13,262 nt of DNA from Bacillota bacterium (GCA_023387295.1 JAEWIG010000363.1:1-13262), one strand, 5' to 3'; positions 5,948 through 12,471 are shown, counted from the stretch's first letter. Notes: generated from the letters alone by a model not told the origin. Translations and numbers: made by a program.

Positions 5948-7111
5948 ATGATTTTTAAAAAGGGAGAGCTGTTTAATGGTCCTGGAGGCTTAGCATTAGG
6001 AGCAAAAATGGCCAGAATAATCAATCCTTCAACAGGAGAAGAGTTGCGTATCGAACATCTTTGGTCCAATGATTATGATCCAGCTGCTTGTGATACTTAT
6101 CGCTTAAATATTTGTGGAAATATTGATGATAAGTCAGTACACGAAGGTCCGGTTGAAAAATTACCAATCGGTGATAAATCTATCTTAGGAGACATAGATT
6201 GTTTTGCATTTGGCTTTCCTTGCAATGATTATAGTCAAGTTGGTGAAAAACAAGGATTAAATGGAACATTTGGCCCTTTGTACTCTTATGGTGTTAAAGT
6301 ATTAAAACAATATCAACCGAAGTTTTTTGTAGCCGAAAATGTAGGCGGTCTGCAAAGTGCTAATGAAGGAAAAGCCTTTATTCAAATACTAACAGAACTA
6401 AAGGATTGTGGTTATAAATTAACCCCTCATCTTTATAAATTTGAAGAATATGGCGTGCCACAGGCTCGTCATCGAATTATTATTGTTGGAATTCGTAATG
6501 ATCTTTCTAAACAGGGTATTGAATTTAAAGTTCCAGAACCTACTACACCGTCTAAATATAAAACTTGTTCTGAAGCCATTACTAACCCTCCTATTCCTGA
6601 AGGGTCCCCTAATCATGAAATGCCTAGACATACAAAAAAGGTAAAAGAAATGCTTTATCATATCCCTGCTGGTGAAAATGCATGGTATCCAGGTATACCG
6701 GAGCATCTTCAGCTTAAAGTCAAAGGCGCTCGATTAAGCTCTATATATAAACGATTAGATCCTAACCGTCCAGCTTATACAGTTACAGGTAGTGGCGGCG
6801 GAGGTACCCATATGTACCATTGGAAGGAATTACGTGCTCTTACTAGTAGAGAAAGAGCTAGACTTCAAACGTTCCCTGATAACTTTATCTTCTGTGGAAA
6901 TAAAGAACAAGTTAGAAAACAAGTTGGGATGGCTGTACCACCTGAAGGCGCAAAAATTGTATTTGAAGCTATATTAAAAACATTTGCTGGAATTGATTAC
7001 AAATCTGTTCCACCTACCCCAAAACTGCAATTAGAGAATTTAATAGATAAGAAAAATATTACTCTTGATGAAATAGAAACAAAGTCAAAAAAGGAAGCTC
7101 TTCTCGTATAG
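5948..7111 (+). CDS. C5-cytosine DNA methyltransferase (restriction-modification partner)
   Basis: This 387-residue enzyme would transfer a methyl group from S-adenosylmethionine to cytosine C5 in its target site. Visible motifs: motif I ELFNGPGGLALG (7-18); catalytic Pro91-Cys92 in GFPCNDYS; motif VI Glu130-Asn-Val; motif VIII QARHR (172-176); a variable recognition region (about 185-265); RALTSRERARLQTFP (296-310); and motif X QVGMAVPP (325-332), where Met replaces the usual Asn. AAGGAGAG at 5931-5938 sets the start. It lies downstream of the endonuclease but behind a terminator, so it is probably independently transcribed, which would allow methylation before restriction after transfer. 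With two candidate nucleases in the island, which one it protects against is open. Target is unknown. Confidence 0.93.
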   Translation: MIFKKGELFNGPGGLALGAKMARIINPSTGEELRIEHLWSNDYDPAACDTYRLNICGNIDDKSVHEGPVEKLPIGDKSILGDIDCFAFGFPCNDYSQVGEKQGLNGTFGPLYSYGVKVLKQYQPKFFVAENVGGLQSANEGKAFIQILTELKDCGYKLTPHLYKFEEYGVPQARHRIIIVGIRNDLSKQGIEFKVPEPTTPSKYKTCSEAITNPPIPEGSPNHEMPRHTKKVKEMLYHIPAGENAWYPGIPEHLQLKVKGARLSSIYKRLDPNRPAYTVTGSGGGGTHMYHWKELRALTSRERARLQTFPDNFIFCGNKEQVRKQVGMAVPPEGAKIVFEAILKTFAGIDYKSVPPTPKLQLENLIDKKNITLDEIETKSKKEALLV

Positions 7112-7446
7112 GTACTAGTGACAGGGTTCATGTCATAGACCGCAAAGTAAAAGGTAGAAAGAGTAAAATAATATTGTGGTAAAGGTATTTGGTAATTCTT
7201 TTGATGATACTTTTTGGTAAAATACAAAGCTAACTTTATCAATACTCGTATATTTTAACAGTCTCATTACAAAAACTGCGTTTTTCGGTAACAAACATTG
7301 AAATTTGCCTTGAATTTCTCCAAAACAACTAATTACTTTTCGGTTCATAACAGCTACCCTACCACTATGCCTTTTAGAACGGCTTGACCTTGTAAATACG
7401 CATTTTGGTGGATTTACGAAAATTAAAACTGGAGGAATTTAGAAGT
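7112..7446 (+). other. Long leader region with recurring TTTT(C)GGT motifs
   Basis: No credible gene lies in these 335 bases. Related motifs recur in the same orientation: TTTGGTAATTC (7188), TTTTTGGTAAAA (7211), TTTTTCGGTAACA (7281), TTTTCGGTTCATAA (7337) and TTTTGGTGGATTT (7403). They lie just upstream of the tubulin-like gene, where a centromere or operator of a partition operon would be expected. The copies are degenerate and unevenly spaced, so chance in AT-rich DNA is possible. A TTGACC at 7384-7389 lacks a good -10 box. Confidence 0.35.
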
Positions 7447-8094
7447 ATGAATAAAAGAGCATTGATTGGTTTAGGGCAAAGTGGGACATTTTTAGTTGAT
7501 CATTTAGCCGAATTTTTATCTGACACAGACTATTTTTGTATAAATTCATATGAATACAACGCTACTGCTGCAAAATATATCCCTCTTGAAAACCGATTTT
7601 GTTTCGGGCAAGAGTCAGGATTTGCACAATGCCCTAAGTTAGCTTTAGAATTTCTTGAAGCTAATTTAGAAATTCAAAAAAAAATGTATACTTGGTTAGA
7701 GCAAATCTTCGATGTTTATGATGAAGTGATTTTGGGCACTTTTTTTACATCTGGTACTGGTGTAGGAACTTTAATTGACATACTAAGGCGATACGAGTTA
7801 ATAGATAACAAAAAAAATTTAGGAGTAATAATATGTGCCCCTTTGCCACCGCACCATGAATACGTGCAAAGGAAAGTAGAATTAGAGTATAAAGAAATAA
7901 GTCGTTATATAAAATCATATAAATATGCAATATTCCTTGAATACAAAGATTATGGATTTAGTAGGGTTGCAAGCGAAATGTTACACTTTAAGAGACAGAA
8001 TGTCCTTGGTATTTTACAAGATCAAAGATTTAGAGATGAGCAATTAGTTCGTGAAATAAATACTAGCTTTTGCAAAGCTTATAAATTGGCCTAG
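7447..8094 (+). CDS. Compact FtsZ/tubulin-like nucleotide-binding protein
   Basis: This 215-residue protein aligns by eye with the N-terminal GTPase domain of FtsZ. ALIGLGQSGTFLVDHL (5-20) fits the first strand and T1 loop. DYFCINSYEYNA (28-39) fits the VNTD region. LEQIFDVYDEVILGTFFTSGTGVGT (84-108) fits the strand, T4 loop and tubulin signature, with TSGTGVGT in place of GGGTGTG. LGVIICAPLPPHHEYVQRKVEL (125-146) fits the next strand and loop. It ends before any T7 catalytic loop or C-terminal tubulin domain, so ordinary polymer-driven GTP hydrolysis is doubtful. GGAGGA at 7431-7436 favours the ATG at 7447 over an in-frame GTG at 7405. Alone it could be a truncated TubZ-type partition protein or a naturally minimal relative. 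Confidence 0.6.
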   Translation: MNKRALIGLGQSGTFLVDHLAEFLSDTDYFCINSYEYNATAAKYIPLENRFCFGQESGFAQCPKLALEFLEANLEIQKKMYTWLEQIFDVYDEVILGTFFTSGTGVGTLIDILRRYELIDNKKNLGVIICAPLPPHHEYVQRKVELEYKEISRYIKSYKYAIFLEYKDYGFSRVASEMLHFKRQNVLGILQDQRFRDEQLVREINTSFCKAYKLA

Positions 8095-8159
8095 CCGACA
8101 AAACTTGAATAATTCACGCTAATGGTTACCAAAAATCCATTTCTCATTACGGGGGGAAG

Positions 8160-8380
8160 CAGGAAAACACGGTTATCTTAACTCCATAACAACGTATTCA
8201 GCGTAGCGGTGTCTATACAAGGAGAAGGCATTAGATAACCTTGTTAGGTAAACCGAATATTTCTCAAGTGTCAGGCCAAGTGGTTAAAATCTGATGCTGC
8301 GAGGTTCATTGTCAAGACGAATACGTTGTATTTATAGCAACAATGGGAAAGGTTTGCTATTTACTAGTCAAGATAATAGC
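8160..8380 (+). other. Structured non-coding stretch, possible RNA or origin
   Basis: No reading frame runs through 8095-8430. Pairings seen: GGTTATCT (8171-8178) with AGATAACC (8233-8240); ACAACGTATTC (8189-8199) with GAATACGTTGT (8319-8329), 11 perfect bases; CATTGT (8307-8312) with ACAATG (8340-8345); and GCTATT (8356-8361) with AATAGC (8375-8380). The 11-base pairing interleaves with the first and reaches into the loop of the third, as in a pseudoknot. G-rich and C-rich runs (GGGGGG at 8152-8157, CCCC near 8397) also stand out. This could be a structured RNA or a replication or transfer origin. I recognise no known family. Confidence 0.4.
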
Positions 8381-8432
8381 TGAATGTTAGTGGAACCCCT
8401 ATTGTGTGTTTGTTTTATTTTAATACTTATGA

Positions 8433-8660
8433 TCTTACGTAAGATTTCAACTACAGGGGCGTGCCGATGAGAGCGATGAAGATCTTGCAAGTAAACATGG
8501 TATCAATTTAATCGACTGTAGAAAGACTAAACTTCGTCAAGCCACAATTCGAATTGTGGCTAATACGGCAGAAATTGCAGAGATTATTACCATTGGAAAG
8601 CGTGAAGACCTTGAAGAATATAAAATAGCAACCAAGCGTTTTAAAAATTTGGAGAGTTAA
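8433..8660 (+). pseudogene. Probable frameshifted remnant of a small gene
   Basis: From 8466 to the TAA at 8660 one frame reads as a coherent, charged protein end containing DEDLASKHGINLIDCRK, ATIRIVANTAEIAEIITIG and KREDLEEYKIATKRFKNLES. This frame has no start codon and is preceded by TGA at 8430. ATG at 8429 opens a short run, MILRKISTTGACR, in a second frame. A one-base shift in the G-run near 8456-8460 would join the two. No ribosome site is visible at 8429. I do not recognise the family. It may be a decayed gene or the 3' end of one displaced by rearrangement. Confidence 0.4.
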
Positions 8661-8744
8661 TCATTGTGATGGTAGGGTTTCTAGTGAAATCCTACTTGAT
8701 AACCTACAGATGTGGCTTAAATAAAGAGGAAAAGAGGGGAACAA

Positions 8745-8936
8745 ATGAAATTAAGAGATTTTTTAAATGAGCAAGAAATAAATCAGTTTAACGAACTTCA
8801 AATGGAGTTATTAGATGCTGTAAATCAAAAAGAACAAATAATAATCCAAGCAAAAATTGATAAACTATTAGACACAGCAAGAAGTCGCTACAACGTCTAT
8901 CTAGCTAGCGATGGCGAAGCTTCATCTTGTTCCTAG
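8745..8936 (+). CDS. Small protein of unknown function (63 residues)
   Basis: GAGGGG at 8734-8739 sits five bases before the ATG, which supports translation. The product is strongly acidic and helical: MKLRDFLNEQEINQFNELQMELLDAVNQKEQ followed by a second helix ending in ARSRYNVYLAS. The regular hydrophobic spacing suggests a two-helix coiled-coil hairpin. There is no signal peptide or membrane segment. It follows the structured region and the gene remnant and faces the par genes tail to tail. Function unknown. Confidence 0.6.
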   Translation: MKLRDFLNEQEINQFNELQMELLDAVNQKEQIIIQAKIDKLLDTARSRYNVYLASDGEASSCS

Positions 8937-8974
8937 GTTTGCTGTTCATTTGAAAATTTGATGGCAAACCTAGG
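8932..8974. terminator. Inverted repeat between convergent genes, possible two-way terminator
   Basis: CCTAGGTTTGC (8932-8942) is perfectly complementary to GCAAACCTAGG (8964-8974) with a 21-base loop, and covers the stop codon of the 63-residue gene. The minus-strand par operon ends 65 bases further on. There is no T-run on either side, so it may instead be a binding or recombination site. Confidence 0.45.
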
Positions 8975-9039
8975 TGGACAAATAGCTTATCTTGAATTTT
9001 ACTAGCTTATGTTTTCCTCAATTTTCAGCCGATATGCTG

Positions 9040-9339
9040 CTACTTACTCTCCTTCAAATACCTCTCCAACGCCTCTTCAATCAAAATATAAATATTCTTT
9101 TCTTGCACCAATGCTTGCATTTTCAACTCTTTATGTAAATCTGTCCGTAAATCAAAGGATACACGCTTTCTTTCCACTTTCTTTTCTTCCTTTCTTGTTT
9201 CGTTGATTTCTTCATTTAAACCAACGTTCTTTTCTTGTTTGTTTTCTTCTCCTACAACTTCAGTCAATGCCTGGGCAGGAGTAATCACTCTTTGCTGACG
9301 TTTCATGTTTTTGATGTCATTTACCTTTGACACGATCAA
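9040..9339 (-). CDS. Ribbon-helix-helix partner of ParA (ParB-like or ParG-type partition protein)
   Basis: The C-terminal half, RKRVSFDLRTDLHKELKMQALVQEKNIYILIEEALERYL (about 58-95), has the strand-helix-helix layout of ribbon-helix-helix DNA-binding proteins. The N-terminal half is basic, then acidic, and probably flexible. That is the plan of small plasmid partition proteins that bind a centromere and stimulate ParA. The gene overlaps the parA stop by 23 bases, so translation is coupled. The start may be TTG at 9339 (99 residues) or the in-frame GTG at 9333 (97 residues), both behind AAGGAG; ATG at 9306 is less likely. Cognate DNA sites are unproven; candidates lie upstream of parA and in the AACGTTTAT palindromes. 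Confidence 0.75.
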   Translation of the reverse strand: MIVSKVNDIKNMKRQQRVITPAQALTEVVGEENKQEKNVGLNEEINETRKEEKKVERKRVSFDLRTDLHKELKMQALVQEKNIYILIEEALERYLKESK

Positions 9340-10114
9340 TCAACTCCTTATAAAAGCTTCTATACTGCTCGAGAGCTTGCTTAAGCTCTGCATTTTCACT
9401 GAATCCATATAAGGCTAATCTTCCAGTTTGTGCTCTCCGTGTAATCACCGTTTTAAATACAACATCCGGATAATCCTCTTCAATCATTTCATTAAACGCT
9501 TTTGCATCGGTACGTCTTACATCATTCAAAGTCCGAAGTATGCCAATCACCTTAGTATCGCGATTCCCAAATTCATTCGCACTTAAGACAGAATCCATAA
9601 AGTTAGGAATAGCCGAATAGCACCAATTCGAGCTTTCAAACAACACCACTACATACTCACTAGCACATAATGCATTCGTAGTTTGCTCACTTAATGATGG
9701 TGGCGTATCGATGATAATAAAGTCGTAATCATCCCGAACCTGGTCCAATACACTATCTAAAATTAAGCTTGGGTTCCCGGTAAATGGAATCGTTTCTCCT
9801 GTATACGTCTTCCCTGTATAGATCCAACGTGGCAAAGTTGCCAAGAAATTGGTTGCTGGCAGCACATCAAGATTTTCACTTACCTTAACAACATATGACT
9901 TTACATCATTATGTTGAATGGCCTCTAATACTGACTTCCCTACAAACTCATTTGAAGGTTGTTCAGTTAAAAGCTCCGTTAAATTCCCTTGTGAGTCCAT
10001 ATCAATGGCTAGTACACGATATCCATCTTCTTGAAGCAAATAAGATAAGATCCCAGTTGTGGTAGACTTTCCGCAGCCACCCTTTTGGATCCCCATTGTA
10101 ATCGTAATTGCCAA
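9317..10114 (-). CDS. parA: ParA-family partition ATPase
   Basis: This 265-residue ATPase belongs to the ParA/Soj/MinD group. The deviant Walker A motif KGGCGKST spans residues 11-18. The A' motif DMDSQGN starts at 38. The Walker B segment DFIIIDTPPSL places Asp136 at the end of the strand. It lacks an N-terminal DNA-binding extension, as in small plasmid ParAs. It would bind the nucleoid in its ATP form and move plasmids with its small DNA-binding partner. The start is TTG at 10114, preceded by AAGGAAGGTG; the next in-frame ATG falls within six residues of Walker A, so TTG is preferred. The partner gene overlaps its 3' end. A TATAAT (minus strand, 10175-10180) and tandem TTCGTT repeats lie upstream. 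Confidence 0.92.
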   Translation of the reverse strand: MAITITMGIQKGGCGKSTTTGILSYLLQEDGYRVLAIDMDSQGNLTELLTEQPSNEFVGKSVLEAIQHNDVKSYVVKVSENLDVLPATNFLATLPRWIYTGKTYTGETIPFTGNPSLILDSVLDQVRDDYDFIIIDTPPSLSEQTTNALCASEYVVVLFESSNWCYSAIPNFMDSVLSANEFGNRDTKVIGILRTLNDVRRTDAKAFNEMIEEDYPDVVFKTVITRRAQTGRLALYGFSENAELKQALEQYRSFYKELIDRVKGK

Positions 10115-10133
10115 CCTTCACACCTTCCTTTCT

Positions 10134-10180
10134 ATAAACGTTGTTTTCTTCTTTTCTTTATTCGTTTGTTCGTTATTATA
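10134..10180 (-). promoter_or_regulatory. parA promoter region with repeats
   Basis: On the minus strand TATAAT occupies 10180-10175; the -35 region is weak. Between it and parA are two AACGAA repeats (10174-10169, 10166-10161), a purine-rich stretch and AACGTTTAT (10142-10134), the same core as the palindromes near 12455 and 13053. Autoregulation by the small par protein at these repeats is plausible but unproven. Confidence 0.45.
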
Positions 10181-10210
10181 CTATTAATCTCCTACTATTA
10201 AAATAAAGTT

Positions 10211-10234
10211 GAGTATTTATCTGCAAAAATACTC
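10211..10234. repeat. GAGTATT inverted repeat at the 3' end of the 10217-10732 gene
   Basis: GAGTATTT (10211-10218) and AAATACTC (10227-10234) form a perfect inverted repeat that covers the gene's stop codon. On the minus strand it is followed by T-rich sequence, so it may be a weak terminator. The same GAGTATT element forms the inverted repeat upstream of this gene (10768-10801). Confidence 0.5.
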
Positions 10235-10732
10235 TTTATAATCCATTAGAGTTTCTTTAATATAGTCCCAAATCACAACAATTCCATTCTCGACATCAAA
10301 AACCTTCCCGTGAGATTTTGGTCCATCGAATTTCATTTGACTAAAGTTACCATGAAAATCTCTAACGTAAGTTATAGGATAAATAGATTCATTACTGCAT
10401 CGTTTCTGAAGTTCGTCTAATGGTACATGACCGAGTTCGTTCTCAACTTGGAAATATGCTCTTACAATTTTATGATTATACTGTTCTGGTCTTTTTGCCC
10501 ATCTAGGAATTCTACTATTAGCCTTTCCAGTATCAGCATTCATAGTCCCAATAGTAGATTTTGTTGTTGGTGGTGTTTTATATGCTTGTGAAGCCTTAGA
10601 AAAGCTACTTGATATATACTGCATCATATAATTTTCAATTACTTCATTAGCCTCTTCTTTATTAAGTGATAAAGCAAGACTAAATTTTTCTATAACATCT
10701 TCATTGATCTTACATAAAAACGTTGTACTCAT
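10217..10732 (-). CDS. Plasmid-type protein with possible ribbon-helix-helix N-terminus
   Basis: GGGAGGAG followed by AAAA precedes the ATG at 10732, a strong ribosome site. The 171-residue product starts with TTFLCKINEDVIEKFSLALSLNKEEANEVIENYMMQYI, a strand and two helices as in ribbon-helix-helix proteins. A low-complexity linker (about 45-72, Ser/Thr/Lys-rich) follows. The C-terminal domain (about 73-171) contains RIPRWAKRP, NHKIVRAYF, a CS pair, SHGKVFD and IVVIWDYIKETL. I recall similar C-terminal domains in Firmicutes plasmid proteins but cannot name a family or function. It lies upstream of parA on the same strand, with about 100 bases between, and paired GAGTATT repeats flank it. Confidence 0.65.
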   Translation of the reverse strand: MSTTFLCKINEDVIEKFSLALSLNKEEANEVIENYMMQYISSSFSKASQAYKTPPTTKSTIGTMNADTGKANSRIPRWAKRPEQYNHKIVRAYFQVENELGHVPLDELQKRCSNESIYPITYVRDFHGNFSQMKFDGPKSHGKVFDVENGIVVIWDYIKETLMDYKEYFCR

Positions 10733-10767
10733 TTTTCTCCTCCCATGATATGTAATATGTATACTTG

Positions 10768-10801
10768 AATACTCATTAGTTCTTAATTACAAATGAGTAT
10801 T
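10768..10801. promoter_or_regulatory. GAGTATT inverted repeat upstream of the 10217-10732 gene
   Basis: AATACTCATT (10768-10777) and AATGAGTATT (10792-10801) are perfect 10-base inverted arms, about 36 bases before the start codon on the minus strand. The location fits an operator for a ribbon-helix-helix protein or a transcriptional attenuator; a plus-strand reading also ends in a short T-run. Confidence 0.5.
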
Positions 10802-11014
10802 TTTGGTATATCATACAACATTTACCAATTAATATCTATATTTCTATTAATTTTTCTCTCAAATCGCCATATTGTACGTATATTTGTTGCTATTAGATTG
10901 TAAGAATCGTGGTAAAAAATACCTAATAATGGTGTTACCGACATAATAATCTGTGTTTTCAGTCGAAATATCCAATATAGAAGAGAAGGTAGTCGATGGA
11001 TTGGAAGAAGATTG
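10802..11014. other. AT-rich intergenic region with no recognised gene
   Basis: One plus-strand frame stays open here and continues into the amidase fragment, but its residues do not resemble an amidase. Small palindromes GGTAAAAAATACC (about 10913) and GGTGTTACC (10931) occur. Nothing else could be supported. Confidence 0.4.
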
Positions 11015-11352
11015 ATTTCTGCTAAAGGCTTCGAATCATTTCGTCATGCAAATACGAAGAATGAAAAATCAAACCAGCTACAGAAATGTGTTCATGTAGA
11101 AATAATGATGGTGTTAAAAGGAAACTAGATTACTGATCGTTGAAAGAAAGCTGCAAACTTTGCCGTTATACGTGAAACAACCATGCTGGCCATTTTAACA
11201 GAAACATTGTTTATTTCAAATCCAAATGAAGCCAAGCTTTTAAAGTTAGATGATTTTATTGAAAATGTGGCCATAGCACATTCTAAAGGGATTGCTGCAG
11301 CTGCTGGCTTAAAGAGAAAGGCCAATCCTAATCAACCAAGTAAAAAGCTTAA
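11015..11352 (+). pseudogene. N-acetylmuramoyl-L-alanine amidase (amidase_3) fragment with two in-frame stops
   Basis: One plus-strand frame encodes the C-terminal third of an amidase_3 catalytic domain. SAKGFESFRHANTKNEKSNQLQ (11018-11083) corresponds to the usual SANGFESF segment. ANFAVIRETTMLAILTETLFISNPNEAKLL, from about 11153, matches the block containing the catalytic Glu, in which a Met-Pro pair is usual and Met-Leu is seen here. KGIAAAAGLKRK ends the domain. TAG at 11126-11128 and TGA at 11141-11143 interrupt the frame, both where the family commonly has glycine in the KGNG-TDRG-KKANF stretch. The N-terminal zinc-binding part is missing. Such amidases cut the peptide side chain from muramic acid in peptidoglycan and occur in sporulation and phage lysis genes. 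This copy is dead, and the piece is probably a relic of a rearrangement. Confidence 0.85.
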
Positions 11353-11377
11353 CCATTTGAGTATTAATGTTTTATTG

Positions 11378-11614
11378 TTAACCATAGACAATCTTCCATT
11401 CTTCCTTCAAACTTTCTTTTGACAACTTAATAGCTTCTATATCATCCTCACTTTCTCCAAATCCAGTTGCTAATTCTTTTTTGTCATGAAGGTAACTAGT
11501 AAATGCACGGTAAGTGCCACTTTTCATTTTAAAAACATTTATTCTAAGTCCCCTCCCCCTTTCATCGTTGGATATGGTGGTATAGCAACCATCAGTAATA
11601 ATATCCAGTCCCAT
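11378..11614 (-). CDS. Small protein of unknown function (78 residues)
   Basis: GGGAGGTGAG directly before the ATG at 11614 is a very strong ribosome site, so the gene is probably real. The product, MGLDIITDGCYTTISNDERGRGLRINVFKMKSGTYRAF and on, alternates strands and turns, then ends in a charged helix, EAIKLSKESLKEEWKIV. It is soluble, has one cysteine, and shows no known domain. Its end overlaps the dead 3' end of the amidase fragment on the other strand, with no terminator visible. Confidence 0.65.
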   Translation of the reverse strand: MGLDIITDGCYTTISNDERGRGLRINVFKMKSGTYRAFTSYLHDKKELATGFGESEDDIEAIKLSKESLKEEWKIVYG

Positions 11615-11640
11615 TTTCTCACCTCCCTTTTTTTATAGGT

Positions 11641-11878
11641 AATCATAGTATTCTATAAAAATCAAAAAGCGAAAATTGTATTATTAAGGACCAAAATAGC
11701 TTGAAATTTGTTAAAAATAAGCGTTTTTTGATGTTTTAAGCCCTATTTCAGGTTAGAAAAATGAATTTTAGTAGTTTTTGAGAAAACTTCACTCTAACTC
11801 AACAATTGTGCGTGATGTTTGCTTGCTATCCCTAAATTAGGGTGCATATAGTTTGTCCAATCACTTTCATTCACATTT
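11641..11878. other. Intergenic region without a gene, possible remnant of a mobile-element end
   Basis: Neither strand carries a credible gene. The palindrome CCCTAAATTAGGG (about 11830-11842) stands out. The stretch AACAATTGTGCGTGATGTTTG near 11800 gives a faint impression of an insertion-sequence end, but no transposase, paired end or target duplication is visible. Confidence 0.3.
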
Positions 11879-11887
11879 CATAATATA
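11879..11887 (+). promoter_or_regulatory. Possible sigma-K-type -10 element
   Basis: CATAATATA matches the Bacillus sigma-K -10 pattern CATANNNTA, and CAC about 16 bases upstream could be the AC-type -35. Transcription would begin very near 11891. The element is short and lies in AT-rich DNA, so chance is a real alternative. Confidence 0.3.
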
Positions 11888-11890
11888 TTT

Positions 11891-12244
11891 ATGATTTCAA
11901 TTAATTTAGGGGTGAGTAAAATAGGCATTTCGAATTTTTCTTGTAAAGAAGTTGCATTAGAGGATTTAACAGCTCGTTTGGAGGAACTCCGTGATAGTCC
12001 GACTACAATATTTGCAGTATTATTGGGCGAAACCAATAATCTATTAGGTATAGGGTCTGTCACTGAGGTCAATAACAGAACTGCAACTTTAACTTTGGGT
12101 CCTTTAGTTTTTACTGTAAACCTTTGTTGCCTATGTACTATTTTTTCTTCTTCAGATGCTGTGCAACTAGCTAGTATTTTGCAACAGCTAGGTATCATAC
12201 AAGAAGTTGGAACTCTATCTAATTTAGCAAATCTTCATAACTAA
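11891..12244 (+). CDS. Protein of unknown function, possibly made in sporulation (117 residues)
   Basis: The frame is open for 117 residues and ends in a clear terminator. The product has an acidic helix (EVALEDLTARLEELRD), a hydrophobic region rich in beta-prone residues (TTIFAVLLGETNNLLGIGSVTEVNNRTATLTLGPLVFTV), a cysteine cluster NLCCLC, and a helical end. Hydrophobic, Cys-rich sequence of this kind would fit a spore coat or exosporium protein, as would the sigma-K-like box; I recognise no family. The start is doubtful: ATG at 11891 has no ribosome site, whereas AGGGGTGAG (11909-11917) lies a few bases before an in-frame ATA that could be a mutated ATG or a rare start. Confidence 0.55.
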   Translation: MISINLGVSKIGISNFSCKEVALEDLTARLEELRDSPTTIFAVLLGETNNLLGIGSVTEVNNRTATLTLGPLVFTVNLCCLCTIFSSSDAVQLASILQQLGIIQEVGTLSNLANLHN

Positions 12245-12273
12245 TATTTAGCAACGAGATATTTTAATTCAAG

Positions 12274-12302
12274 AAAAGGACTGTTAACAGACGGTCCTTT
12301 TT
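12274..12302 (+). terminator. Factor-independent terminator after the 117-residue gene
   Basis: AAAAGGAC (12274-12281) pairs with GTCCTTTT (12294-12301), GT/AC pairs continue inside, and T-rich sequence follows. It lies 30 bases past the stop codon. Confidence 0.85.
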
Positions 12303-12440
12303 GTTTTGGGGGGAATTTTAAAAATTTTAACACAGAGTAATTAATGCTATAAAGATTACTTTTCCCTTGGTTGCATGAATGCTGGCATTACCCTAGTACG
12401 AAAATCAACTAATTAATCTAGAGCGTTTTTCATAAAAATA

Positions 12441-12471
12441 AAACAAAGAATAAACGTTTATTTCTTCGTTT
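12441..12471. repeat. AATAAACGTTTATT palindrome within a longer imperfect hairpin
   Basis: The perfect 14-base palindrome AATAAACGTTTATT fills 12449-12462. Flanks AAACAAAG and CTTCGTTT extend it with one bulge and one mismatch. GTTTAAACGTTAC follows at once (12469-12481). The same 14-mer lies inside the inverted repeat at 13035-13088. There is no gene end next to it, so a protein-binding site is more likely than a terminator. Confidence 0.6.

Noticed and set aside
6419..6706. 95-codon minus-strand frame inside the methyltransferase gene
   Set aside because: The opposite strand encodes conserved methyltransferase motifs throughout; the frame is a shadow.
8932..8974. Recombinase attachment or resolution site
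   Set aside because: There is a perfect inverted repeat but no recombinase gene nearby, and the place between convergent genes suits transcription termination better.
11680..11850. End of an insertion sequence
   Set aside because: No transposase, no matching opposite terminal repeat and no target duplication could be found; only a vague resemblance.
11878..12198. 106-codon minus-strand frame opposite the 117-residue gene
   Set aside because: The plus strand has the terminator and more protein-like sequence; the minus frame lacks a ribosome site. Some doubt remains because the plus-strand start is also weak.
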